From: Lachnospiraceae bacterium UBA7160
GTDB lineage: Bacteria > Bacillota > Clostridia > Lachnospirales > Lachnospiraceae
Length of the DNA: 14,435 nt
Direction: 5' to 3'
Assembly: GCA_002491565.1 (NCBI GenBank)
Contig: DKWE01000042.1
Span: 1 to 14,435, forward strand
Under the pieces are notes generated by a model. That model ran no database searches, had not been told where the DNA came from, and worked only from the letters and a program-made list of their open reading frames with translations. Position numbers and translations under genes: made by a program. Below, piece after piece: positions 6,092 to 12,976 of this stretch; position 1 is the first letter of the stretch, and every line of letters starts with the position of its first letter.

Positions 6092-6997
6092 TTGAGTAAG
6101 GCAAAGAAGTTATTGTATTCCCAGAAAATTGCACCGTATGTGTTTGTTCTTCCATATATTCTGAGCCTGCTGATTTTCTGGCTGTATCCGCTTGTCACCG
6201 GTATTCTGATGAGCTTTCAGAATGTCACATTCGGCGGCAAGGAATGGGTTGGCACAGCGCATTACGCAAAGCTTCTGCAGGATAAGTTCTTTGGAATCGC
6301 AGTCTCCAACAGCGTAGAGTACATGGTGCTGACGCTGGTGCTTCTGATCCCGATCCCGATGCTGCTCGCAGTTCTGATGGAGAGCCGTCTGACAAAGGCG
6401 AAGGGCGTCTGGAAGCTGATCATGTATATCCCGGCGCTGACGTCTGTTGTTATCTCCGGTCTTCTGTTCCGTCTGATGTTCTCCGAGGGCGACAACGGTC
6501 AGATGAACGTGATCCTGCATATGTTCGGACAGCCGAGCTTTGCATGGCTGAAGACGAAGTGGACGGCCTGGGTCGGCCTGCTTCTGCTGTGTATGTGGAG
6601 GTGGACCGGCGTCAATATGCTCTACTTTGTGGCCGGCCTGAAGTCGATTGACAATTCCGTCTACGAGTCCGGTGAGATCGACGGTGCGAACGGGTGGCAG
6701 AAGTTCCGCTACATCACGCTTCCGCTGCTGAAGCCGACAACGGTATACGTTGTCACGATCTCCGTCTTCGCCGGTCTGTCGATGTTCCTTGAGAGCTTCA
6801 TGCTGTGGAACGGCAACTCCTCCCCGAAGAATATCGGTCTTACCATCGTTGGATATCTGTATAAGCGTGGTATTGAGAAGAACGATATGGGATATGCGTG
6901 TGCGGTTGGTGTTGTCCTGATGATTATTGCCCTGGTGATCAACTTTATACAGCTGATTGCGACTGGTACGATCAAAGTAGGAAAGAAGGAGGACTAG
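6092..6997 (+). CDS. Sugar ABC transporter permease, MalF/UgpA type
   Basis: 301 residues, an integral inner-membrane permease of the binding-protein-dependent transport family. Hydrophobic segments are visible at about residues 14-40, 76-95, 109-130, 158-182, 217-235 and 268-290, consistent with six membrane spans. The cytoplasmic EAA loop that contacts the ATPase is at about 191-215, with ESGEIDGANGWQKF and the conserved LPLLKP. The start is a TTG: AAGGAGG (6076-6082) is placed exactly 9 nt upstream, and no ATG in this frame is as well placed. It shares the operon with the binding protein upstream and overlaps functionally with the second permease 4 nt downstream, with which it should form the heterodimeric channel. 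No ATPase gene follows in the window. Confidence 0.93.
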   Translation: MSKAKKLLYSQKIAPYVFVLPYILSLLIFWLYPLVTGILMSFQNVTFGGKEWVGTAHYAKLLQDKFFGIAVSNSVEYMVLTLVLLIPIPMLLAVLMESRLTKAKGVWKLIMYIPALTSVVISGLLFRLMFSEGDNGQMNVILHMFGQPSFAWLKTKWTAWVGLLLLCMWRWTGVNMLYFVAGLKSIDNSVYESGEIDGANGWQKFRYITLPLLKPTTVYVVTISVFAGLSMFLESFMLWNGNSSPKNIGLTIVGYLYKRGIEKNDMGYACAVGVVLMIIALVINFIQLIATGTIKVGKKED

Positions 6998-7001
6998 TAC
7001 T

Positions 7002-7904
7002 ATGGCTAAGAATACGAATACTCCAAGAACGATGGAATCAGCGCGCAGAGTGCCGTCCATTCTTGCGACCGGACTGTTTGTGCTTGTCTGTCTCCTGATT
7101 GCATTTCCGCTTGTAGCAGGGTTCCTTGCTTCGTTCCGTCCAGGTTCGGAGGTTGTGACAAAGGGTATGTCGCTGGACTTTCATTCCCCGCTGATCCTTG
7201 ATAACTACCGGATCCTGTTTGCGAAGTTCTTCCCGAAGGGAATGCCGGACGATGCGATTGTAGGTTCGAAGAATTACTTCATGTGGTATAAGAACAGTCT
7301 GATCCTGACTGTTACGACGGTGGTACTGACGCTGCTTGTCTGCTATTTTATCGCATATGCACTTTCCATGTATAAGTTCAAGCTGAACGGATTCCTGTTC
7401 TTCATGGTTATCGCTACGATGTCCGTACCGTTCGAGATCCTGATGCTTCCGCTTTACCAGGAGATCACGACGCTTGGCATCATCAATACGAATGCCGGTG
7501 TCATCCTACCTGGACTATGCGCGGCAGGTACGATCTTCTTCTTCAAGCAGTATATGACGAGTCTTCCGAGAGAATTGCTCGACGCGGGCCGTGTGGACGG
7601 CTGTACCGAGTATGGCATCGCGATCAAGATCATGATGCCGATCACGAAGCCTGCTTTTGCATCTCAGGCAATTCTCTGCGCGATGGGTTCCTGGAACAAT
7701 ATGCTGTGGCCGATGCTGGTATTCCGTGATACGAAGAAGTTCACCCTTCAGATCGGTCTGAATACGCTGCTGACCCCGTATGGGAATAACTACGACCTTC
7801 TGATCGCAGGTTCCATGTTCGGTATCATCCCGATCCTGATTGTGTACCTGATCTTCAACCGCTACCTCGTAGACGGTATGACGAGCGGTGCAGTCAAGGG
7901 TTAA
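7002..7904 (+). CDS. Sugar ABC transporter permease, MalG/UgpE type
   Basis: 300 residues, the second permease of the system. The N-terminal membrane span covers about 20-45, followed by an extracellular stretch to about 95. Further spans lie near 98-122, 131-152, 163-182, 220-241 and 268-287. The EAA loop reads LPRELLDAGRVDGCTEYGIA (189-208) followed by MPITKP (212-217), typical of MalG-like subunits. Start: ATG 7002 follows AAGGAGG (6986-6992) by 9 nt, and only 4 nt separate it from the previous stop, so the two are translationally coupled or nearly so. The operon ends here: the next 365 bases hold hairpins and a new promoter. Together with the first permease it requires a separate ATPase of the MsmX/MsmK multitask type (family knowledge). 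Confidence 0.93.
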   Translation: MAKNTNTPRTMESARRVPSILATGLFVLVCLLIAFPLVAGFLASFRPGSEVVTKGMSLDFHSPLILDNYRILFAKFFPKGMPDDAIVGSKNYFMWYKNSLILTVTTVVLTLLVCYFIAYALSMYKFKLNGFLFFMVIATMSVPFEILMLPLYQEITTLGIINTNAGVILPGLCAAGTIFFFKQYMTSLPRELLDAGRVDGCTEYGIAIKIMMPITKPAFASQAILCAMGSWNNMLWPMLVFRDTKKFTLQIGLNTLLTPYGNNYDLLIAGSMFGIIPILIVYLIFNRYLVDGMTSGAVKG

Positions 7905-8041
7905 GCAGAATTTCCGAACTACAATTTCTGCTGCGGTCCTGCTGGCCGCAGACAATCATACGATTCGTGATAGCCGCGCAGGCTGTAATGAATCAATCCT
8001 AAGGAGAGATGGAATAATTCTGTGTTTCCTTCAGAAACTGA

Positions 8042-8082
8042 CAGCCCGACATGTGGGATTGGCGATGCCACATGCCGGGCTG
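8042..8082 (+). terminator. Long stem-loop downstream of the transporter operon
   Basis: CAGCCCG (8042-8048) plus CATGTGG (8050-8056) pair with CCACATG (8068-8074) plus CGGGCTG (8076-8082), that is 14 bp with one A/C mismatch and an 11-base loop. No T-run follows. A smaller CTGCGG/CCGCAG hairpin lies closer to the permease stop (7931-7951). Both are in the 365-base gap between permease and GH51, which otherwise contains the terminator and promoter listed next and no credible gene. Confidence 0.5.
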
Positions 8083-8113
8083 ATAGTATATCTGAGACAT
8101 TGGCAAAATGACG

Positions 8114-8143
8114 AAAAAGGGAGAAAAGCCCCCTTCTTTTTTT
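8114..8143 (+). terminator. Probable intrinsic terminator before the GH51 promoter
   Basis: AAGGG (8117-8121) and CCCTT (8131-8135) form a short stem, extendable by flanking A/T pairs, followed by C and seven T (8137-8143). It lies just before the GH51 promoter and probably isolates that gene from the transporter transcript. Confidence 0.5.
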
Positions 8144-8166
8144 ACAGAAAAAAACGGGAAAAGTGC

Positions 8167-8194
8167 TTGTAAGTGGTGTGCTGGATGTGATAAT
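8167..8194 (+). promoter_or_regulatory. Promoter of the first GH51 gene (extended -10)
   Basis: TTGTAA (8167-8172), a 16-bp spacer and GATAAT (8189-8194), with TG at 8186-8187 forming an extended -10. The predicted start is about 8201, giving a leader of about 70 nt. Two dyads lie in the early transcribed region and are listed separately. Confidence 0.55.
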
Positions 8195-8202
8195 CTCTAG
8201 TT

Positions 8203-8240
8203 GAGAAACGTTTTACCAAAAAATAAAAAGTTGCTGCAAC
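8203..8240. promoter_or_regulatory. Possible operator sites at the GH51 transcription start
   Basis: AAACGTTT (8206-8213) is a perfect palindrome with a central CG, the core expected for a LacI/CcpA-family site, but the flanks do not fit the full catabolite-responsive consensus. GTTGC-T-GCAAC (8230-8240) is a second perfect dyad with 5-bp arms. Both lie at or just after the predicted start, where a bound repressor would block transcription. Confidence 0.35.
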
Positions 8241-8269
8241 AGGATTCGCGGCTAGAATGAGAGGGTAAT

Positions 8270-9775
8270 ATGGCAAAGTATATCATTAACGCAGAGAGAA
8301 AAAAGAACAAAATTAACAGAGAGATTTACGGACACTTTTCCGAGCATCTTGGGCGCTGCATCTATGAAGGACTCTATGTCGGAGAAGATTCGGAGATCCC
8401 GAATACAAACGGGATGAGAAACGATGTTGTGGAGGCATTGAAGGAGATCGAGGTGCCGGTACTCCGCTGGCCGGGCGGCTGCTTCGCGGACGAATACCAC
8501 TGGAGAGAGGGCATTGGCCCGAAAGCCGAGCGGAAGCGCATGGTGAATACAAACTGGGGCGGAGTAGTTGAGGACAACAGCTTCGGTACCCATGAGTATT
8601 TTGAGCTGTGCCGTCAGATTGGCTGTAAGACCTATATCAATGGAAATGTCGGGAGCGGAACGGTGCAGGAGATGTCCGAGTGGATTGAGTACATGACCTT
8701 CGACGGAGAGTCGCCGCTGGCGCAGGAGCGCGCAAAGAATGGCCATTCGGAGCCGTTTAAGGTAGACTATTTTGGCGTCGGCAATGAGAACTGGGGCTGC
8801 GGCGGCAATATGACGCCGGAGTATTACGCGAACCTTTACCGCCGTTACCAGACCTTTATCAAGCAGTATAAGCATACGGACGACGAGAAGATCCGCAGAA
8901 TCGCCTGCGGTGCGAATTCAAACGACTACGAGTGGACAGAGGACGTGCTGAAGACTCTGTTTACGCACTGCGATCCGCGTGCCCACGGCAATACAGAGGG
9001 CCTTTCCTTACATTACTATACGCATCCGTATGGCTGGGACGATAAGGGCAGTGCGACCGAGTTCAATGAGAAGGACTGGTATCAGACGATGGCGAAGACG
9101 CTCTATATGGAGGAACTGATCCGCCGTCACAGTGCGATTATGGACCAGTATGACCCTGAGAAAAAGATCGGAATGATCGTAGACGAGTGGGGCACCTGGT
9201 TTAACGTGGAGCCGGGCACGAATCCGGGCTTCCTCTACCAGCAGAATACGATGCGGGACGCGGTGGTGGCAGGCATCAACCTGAACATTTTCAACCATCA
9301 TTCAGACCGTGTGAAGATGGCGAATATCGCACAGCTGGTCAATGTGCTGCAGTCTGTAGTCCTGACGGATGGGCCGGAGATGCTCAAGACACCGACCTGG
9401 CATGTCTTCCATATGTATAAGGCGCACCAGGATGCGACGCTCGTGGACAGCTATCTGGAGACAGAGACAGTCGGAGTGGAAGGAGTCGAGGTGCCGAACC
9501 TGACGGAGTCGGCTTCGATCAGTGCAGACGGGAAGCTCCAGATCACGATGACGAATCTGTCTCTCGACACGGCGTATCCGGTCGATGTGCGTCTGACCGG
9601 ATACGAGGGGACGGCGGTAAGCGCGGAGATCCTCAGCGAGGAAATGCACGCGAAGAACACGTTCGAAGAGCCGGATGCAGTGCACAGCAAGCCGTTTGAC
9701 GGGGTCGAGCTGGTGCATGGCGGACTGAAGTTTACGATTCCGGCATGCAGCGTGCTGCATATCACGGTGGAGTAA
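8270..9775 (+). CDS. GH51 alpha-L-arabinofuranosidase (first copy)
   Basis: 501 residues, the normal GH51 length: an N-terminal (beta/alpha)8 barrel and a C-terminal beta-sandwich from about residue 380. There is no signal peptide, so it is cytoplasmic. Visible landmarks are GHFSEHLGRCIYEGLYVG near the start, VLRWPGGCFADEYHW, acid/base E173 in GVGNENWGCGG, and nucleophile E306 in IVDEWGTWFNV. The 132-residue spacing between the two glutamates exceeds the 118 of the other GH51 here, showing a different branch of the family. The expected reaction is retaining hydrolysis of terminal alpha-L-arabinofuranosides from oligosaccharides. Start: ATG with AGAGGG only 4 nt upstream, a modest site, but the N-terminus matches the family. 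It has its own promoter region and probably starts a unit that continues into the small cysteine-rich gene 9 nt downstream. Confidence 0.94.
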   Translation: MAKYIINAERKKNKINREIYGHFSEHLGRCIYEGLYVGEDSEIPNTNGMRNDVVEALKEIEVPVLRWPGGCFADEYHWREGIGPKAERKRMVNTNWGGVVEDNSFGTHEYFELCRQIGCKTYINGNVGSGTVQEMSEWIEYMTFDGESPLAQERAKNGHSEPFKVDYFGVGNENWGCGGNMTPEYYANLYRRYQTFIKQYKHTDDEKIRRIACGANSNDYEWTEDVLKTLFTHCDPRAHGNTEGLSLHYYTHPYGWDDKGSATEFNEKDWYQTMAKTLYMEELIRRHSAIMDQYDPEKKIGMIVDEWGTWFNVEPGTNPGFLYQQNTMRDAVVAGINLNIFNHHSDRVKMANIAQLVNVLQSVVLTDGPEMLKTPTWHVFHMYKAHQDATLVDSYLETETVGVEGVEVPNLTESASISADGKLQITMTNLSLDTAYPVDVRLTGYEGTAVSAEILSEEMHAKNTFEEPDAVHSKPFDGVELVHGGLKFTIPACSVLHITVE

Positions 9776-9784
9776 GAAGGAGCT

Positions 9785-10213
9785 GTGAGTGCGGAAGGTA
9801 GAAATGGTGCAAGTGCACATGAGACATCCGGGCAGACAGGCCAGATCGTTGTATCAGAGAATTTTGCAATGCCGGAACATGATGCAGAGACTGTCATGCG
9901 AGTGAGGCGGACCGGTGAGACGGCTTCAGAGAAGCCGCACCGGTACTGCCGGAAATGCCTGACGCGTGAGATGGGGCGCGACGAGTATTTTCACAGCCTG
10001 CACGAGTATATTGAGAATCTCGACGCGGATCTGAAGGTCAGCCCTGCCATCTACGAAGCGAGGCTTGCAAAGTGCAAGCAGTGTGAGAAGCTGCTGGATG
10101 GCATGTGCCGGATCTGCGGATGCTATGTGGAGCTGCGGGCAGCGATGAAAAAGAACCGCTGCCCGCTTGTGCACCCGGCCTGGGAGCGCGTGCGGGAGGA
10201 AGACGCGTATTAG
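9785..10213 (+). CDS. Small cysteine-rich protein (DUF6171-like)
   Basis: Up to 142 residues. The C-terminal two-thirds resembles what I recall as the uncharacterised DUF6171 family: RYCRKCLTREM (53-63), EYFHSLHEYIENLDADLKVS (67-86), then CKQCEKLLDGMCRICGCYVE (97-116) and CPLVHPAW (126-133). Eight cysteines (55, 58, 97, 100, 108, 111, 113, 126) in CxxC-type pairs suggest bound zinc or an iron-sulphur cluster. There is no signal peptide or membrane span. The start is uncertain: the GTG at 9785 lies only 2 nt after AAGGAG (9777-9782), too close for normal use. The first ~50 residues look unconserved, and M29 (9869) or M38 (9896) are alternatives without clear sites. It sits between two arabinofuranosidase genes, 9 nt after the first and 81 nt before the second, so it is probably co-transcribed. 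A link to arabinose metabolism is unproven. Confidence 0.75.
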   Translation: MSAEGRNGASAHETSGQTGQIVVSENFAMPEHDAETVMRVRRTGETASEKPHRYCRKCLTREMGRDEYFHSLHEYIENLDADLKVSPAIYEARLAKCKQCEKLLDGMCRICGCYVELRAAMKKNRCPLVHPAWERVREEDAY

Positions 10214-10294
10214 AAAAGCAGGCGCTTGACCAATGGAAAAAGAAAAAGACCTTGAATAGGCGCAGACTTTCGTAGTAAAAGGAGGAATGAGACT

Positions 10295-11809
10295 ATGCAG
10301 AAATTTGCAAAGATGGTCATTGACAAGGATTTCAAGATTTCTGAAATCGACAAACGGATTTACGGCTCATTTATCGAGCATCTTGGCCGCGCGGTATATG
10401 AGGGGATTTATCAGCCGGGACATCCGGCCGCGGATGAGAATGGATTCCGACGCGACGTGATGGAGCTGGTGAAGGAGCTGAATGTTCCGATTGTCCGTTA
10501 TCCGGGCGGAAACTTTGTATCCAGCTTCGTCTGGGAGGACAGTGTCGGACCGGTAGAACAGCGTCCAAAGCGGCTTGAACTCGCATGGCGAAGTCTTGAG
10601 ACGAATGAGATCGGCGTGAATGAATTTTCCAAGTGGACGAAAGCGGTTGGCTCTGATATCATGATGGCAATCAATCTCGGCACGCGCGGAGTAGCGGATG
10701 CCTGCAACCTTCTCGAGTACTGCAACCATCCGTCAGGGACAAAGTATTCCGACTGGAGGATCAGCCATGGCGTGAAAGACCCGCTGAACATCAAGACCTG
10801 GTGCCTCGGCAATGAGATGGACGGACCGTGGCAGCTCGGCGCGAAGACTCCGGTTGAGTATGGCCGCCTTGCAGCGGAGACTGCAAAGGCAATGAAGCTG
10901 ATTGATCCGACTATTGAGCTGGTATCCTGCGGAAGCTCGAACACTGGAATGCCGACGTTCCCGCAGTGGGAGGCGACGACACTGGAGCATACGTACAATT
11001 ATGTTGATTATGTATCGCTGCATCAATATTTCGGAAATGCAGATAATGATACAGAGAACTTCCTTGCACTTTCCATGGAGATGGATCACTTTATCAAGAC
11101 GGTTATCGCGACCTGCGACTTTGTGAAGGCAAAGAAGCGCGGCAAGAAGGATATCAATCTGAGCTTTGACGAGTGGAATGTCTGGTTCCATTCGAATGCG
11201 GGCGACAATGACACGATGAAGAACCGCCCGTGGCAGCAGGCTCCGGCACTTCTGGAGGATCACTATACCTTCGAGGATGCACTGCTCGTCGGTCTGATGC
11301 TGATCACGCTGATCAAGCATTCGGACCGTGTGCGTATGGCATGCCTGGCGCAGCTGGTAAATGTCATTGCGCCGATTATGACGGAGAAGGATGGCCCGGC
11401 ATGGAGACAGACAATTTACTATCCGTATCTGCATGCGTCAAAGTATGGGCGCGGTATCGCGCTGCAGCCAGTGCTTGCTTCCTCGAAGCATGACACGAAA
11501 GGCTACACGGATGTTACGGATGTCGATTCCGTGGCGGTCTGGAATCCGGAGACAGAGGAAGTGACGATCTTCGCGGTGAACCGTGATCTGAACGATGACA
11601 TCACGCTGACCTGCGATATCGGAAGCTTTGAGGGCTATCAGCTGCTCGAGCACATTGTTCTTGCCTGCGATGACATGAAGGCAACGAACAGTGCAGCCTG
11701 TGAGACAGTTGCCCCGAGACAGTCAAAGGAGACAACCGTTGATGGCAGAACTGTGACAAGCAATCTGCGCAAGGCATCGTGGAATGTGATTCGCCTTGGC
11801 AGAAACTAG
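10295..11809 (+). CDS. abfA: GH51 alpha-L-arabinofuranosidase (second copy, AbfA type)
   Basis: 504 residues, full GH51 length, cytoplasmic. Landmarks: GSFIEHLGRAVYEGIYQPGH, VRYPGGNFVSSFVWEDSVGP, acid/base E174 in CLGNEMDGPWQLG and nucleophile E293 in LSFDEWNVWFH. These positions match, within one residue, the catalytic pair of the well-studied Geobacillus stearothermophilus AbfA (E175/E294, family knowledge), so this is the classical Bacillus/Geobacillus branch. It hydrolyses terminal alpha-L-arabinofuranosyl groups of arabino- and arabinoxylo-oligosaccharides with retention. Start: ATG 9 nt after AAAGGAGG (10278-10285), an excellent site. No convincing promoter lies in the 81-base gap upstream, so it is probably in one unit with the first GH51 and the small cysteine-rich gene. 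The likely end of the unit is the T-rich region near 11880-11915. Confidence 0.95.
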   Translation: MQKFAKMVIDKDFKISEIDKRIYGSFIEHLGRAVYEGIYQPGHPAADENGFRRDVMELVKELNVPIVRYPGGNFVSSFVWEDSVGPVEQRPKRLELAWRSLETNEIGVNEFSKWTKAVGSDIMMAINLGTRGVADACNLLEYCNHPSGTKYSDWRISHGVKDPLNIKTWCLGNEMDGPWQLGAKTPVEYGRLAAETAKAMKLIDPTIELVSCGSSNTGMPTFPQWEATTLEHTYNYVDYVSLHQYFGNADNDTENFLALSMEMDHFIKTVIATCDFVKAKKRGKKDINLSFDEWNVWFHSNAGDNDTMKNRPWQQAPALLEDHYTFEDALLVGLMLITLIKHSDRVRMACLAQLVNVIAPIMTEKDGPAWRQTIYYPYLHASKYGRGIALQPVLASSKHDTKGYTDVTDVDSVAVWNPETEEVTIFAVNRDLNDDITLTCDIGSFEGYQLLEHIVLACDDMKATNSAACETVAPRQSKETTVDGRTVTSNLRKASWNVIRLGRN

Positions 11810-11880
11810 TGTGCTGACGTGTTTATATCTGGCAAAGCTTCGTAGCATGATTTTTCATCCGTAAGTCGGCTGAATGAGGA

Positions 11881-11916
11881 GATGCGGTGGCAGCGTCGAT
11901 GTCTTTTGCCTTTTTC
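11881..11916 (+). terminator. Possible terminator after the GH51 unit
   Basis: GATGC (11881-11885) and GCGTC (11893-11897) form a 5-bp stem with one wobble. A few bases later come TTTT (11903-11906) and TTTTT (11911-11915). The stem is short and the T-tract distant, so this is only the best candidate in the 233-base gap before nagB. Confidence 0.3.
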
Positions 11917-11957
11917 TGCACTCTGTTTGTTTTTTGTGCTAATATCGGGAGAACGTA

Positions 11958-11986
11958 TAGCCAAATGAGGAAAAAAGGGTTACAAT
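11958..11986 (+). promoter_or_regulatory. Probable promoter of nagB
   Basis: TAGCCA (11958-11963), a 17-bp spacer and TACAAT (11981-11986). The -10 matches at 5 of 6 positions and the -35 at 4 of 6. It would give a leader of about 50 nt. A second candidate, the extended -10 TGCTAATAT (11937-11945), lies slightly upstream without a good -35. Confidence 0.45.
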
Positions 11987-12042
11987 AAGCTAGAAAGTAT
12001 CCTGCGGGTAAATATCTGACCAAAGAAAGAGAGGAAAACGCG

Positions 12043-12780
12043 ATGAAGATTATCAAAGCGAAGGATTACAATGATTTGAGCAGAAAAGCGGCAAATATTA
12101 TTTCAGCGCAGATTATCATGAAGCCGCACTGTGTGCTGGGACTCGCGACAGGGTCTACGCCAATTGGAACCTATCAGCAGCTTGTAGAGCGGTACAATGG
12201 GGGAGATCTGGATTTCTCTGAGGTGACGACCGTCAATCTCGATGAGTACAAGGGACTTCCGCGTGAGAATGACCAGAGCTACTACTATTTTATGAATGAG
12301 CATCTGTTCAGCAAGGTCAACATTGACAAGAACCGCACGTTCCTTCCGGATGGAACGGAGGAGGACAGCGCAAAGGCCTGCCGTGATTATAACGCGGTGA
12401 TTCATTCTGTGGGCGGTGTGGATCTCCAGCTGCTGGGGCTCGGACACAATGGGCATATCGGATTCAATGAGCCGGGAACCGTGTTTGAGAAGGAGACGCA
12501 CTGTGTCTCACTGACTGAGCGGACGATTCAGGCGAACAGGCGTTTCTTTGCTTCTGAGGAAGAAGTACCGCGCCAGGCGTACACGATGGGAATCAAGACG
12601 ATTATGTCTGCACACCGGATCCTGGTGGTGGTATCCGGGGAGGACAAGGCGGAGATCGTGCGAGAAGCATTCTTCGGCCCGGTGACTCCGGCAGTTCCGG
12701 CCTCCATTCTGCAGATGCACAATGAGGTGATTGTGATTGCGGACGAGGCGGCGCTGTCAAAGTGTGAAGGACTGTACTGA
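12043..12780 (+). CDS. nagB: Glucosamine-6-phosphate deaminase
   Basis: 245 residues, full length for the short Firmicute NagB form. It converts glucosamine 6-phosphate to fructose 6-phosphate and ammonia in the cytoplasm, feeding amino sugars into glycolysis. Motifs: the phosphate-binding GLATGSTPIGTY (33-44), NLDEYKG (65-71) with the proton-acceptor Asp D67 (D72 of E. coli), and GLGHNGHIGFNEPG (132-145) with H138 and E143 (H143 and E148 of E. coli). E. coli D141 is N136 here, as in other Firmicute enzymes I recall. Start: ATG 8 nt after GAGAGG (12029-12034). It has its own promoter and stands alone, converging on the GH94 gene across a long hairpin. No nagA or amino-sugar transporter is visible, so it may be a housekeeping gene beside the arabinose cluster rather than part of it. 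Confidence 0.96.
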   Translation: MKIIKAKDYNDLSRKAANIISAQIIMKPHCVLGLATGSTPIGTYQQLVERYNGGDLDFSEVTTVNLDEYKGLPRENDQSYYYFMNEHLFSKVNIDKNRTFLPDGTEEDSAKACRDYNAVIHSVGGVDLQLLGLGHNGHIGFNEPGTVFEKETHCVSLTERTIQANRRFFASEEEVPRQAYTMGIKTIMSAHRILVVVSGEDKAEIVREAFFGPVTPAVPASILQMHNEVIVIADEAALSKCEGLY

Positions 12781-12886
12781 CGCGGAACTGCAGTTTGGCC
12801 AGTCATGTCGTTAACTGGATGACCTTGGCAAAAAGATGATTTCTGTTTGATTGACAAGGATAACGATATGCAAAAATACAAGTAAG

Positions 12887-12935
12887 AAAGGGACTGTGAA
12901 AAAGCCATTTAGGAAGACTTTTTCACAGTCCCTTT
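12887..12935. terminator. Perfect 18-bp inverted repeat between convergent genes
   Basis: Arms 12887-12904 (AAAGGGACTGTGAAAAAG) and 12918-12935 (its exact reverse complement) surround a 13-base loop. On the plus strand the stem ends in CCCTTT, and on the minus strand in CCCTTTCTTACTTG. It lies between the convergent nagB and GH94 genes and probably serves both as a terminator. An 18-bp perfect stem is longer than termination needs, so it could also be a dispersed repeat of the genome. Confidence 0.7.
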
Positions 12936-12976
12936 AAAATTCGTTTGTTTGACGGAATACTATGAATACAGAGAAA

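Noticed and set aside
6110..7060. Minus-strand open frame of 316 codons opposite the first permease
   Set aside because: Composition rich in R, H, Q and D, typical of the reverse frame of a membrane protein gene; no recognisable domain.
7888..8172. Plus-strand open frame of 94 codons after the second permease
   Set aside because: It overlaps the permease end and runs through hairpins and a terminator; no ribosome binding site and no recognisable features.
8201..8220. Full CcpA catabolite-responsive element
   Set aside because: Only the central AAACGTTT fits; outer consensus positions are off by one base or mismatched, so it is listed only as a possible operator.
10227..10262. Promoter with TTGACC (10227-10232) before the second GH51 gene
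   Set aside because: No acceptable -10 hexamer at 16-18 bp; co-transcription from upstream is simpler.
12851..12880. Promoter with TTGACA (12851-12856) reading toward the 18-bp hairpin, as for a small RNA
   Set aside because: The best -10 at 17-18 bp is AATACA-like and poor, and any product would only be the terminator hairpin.
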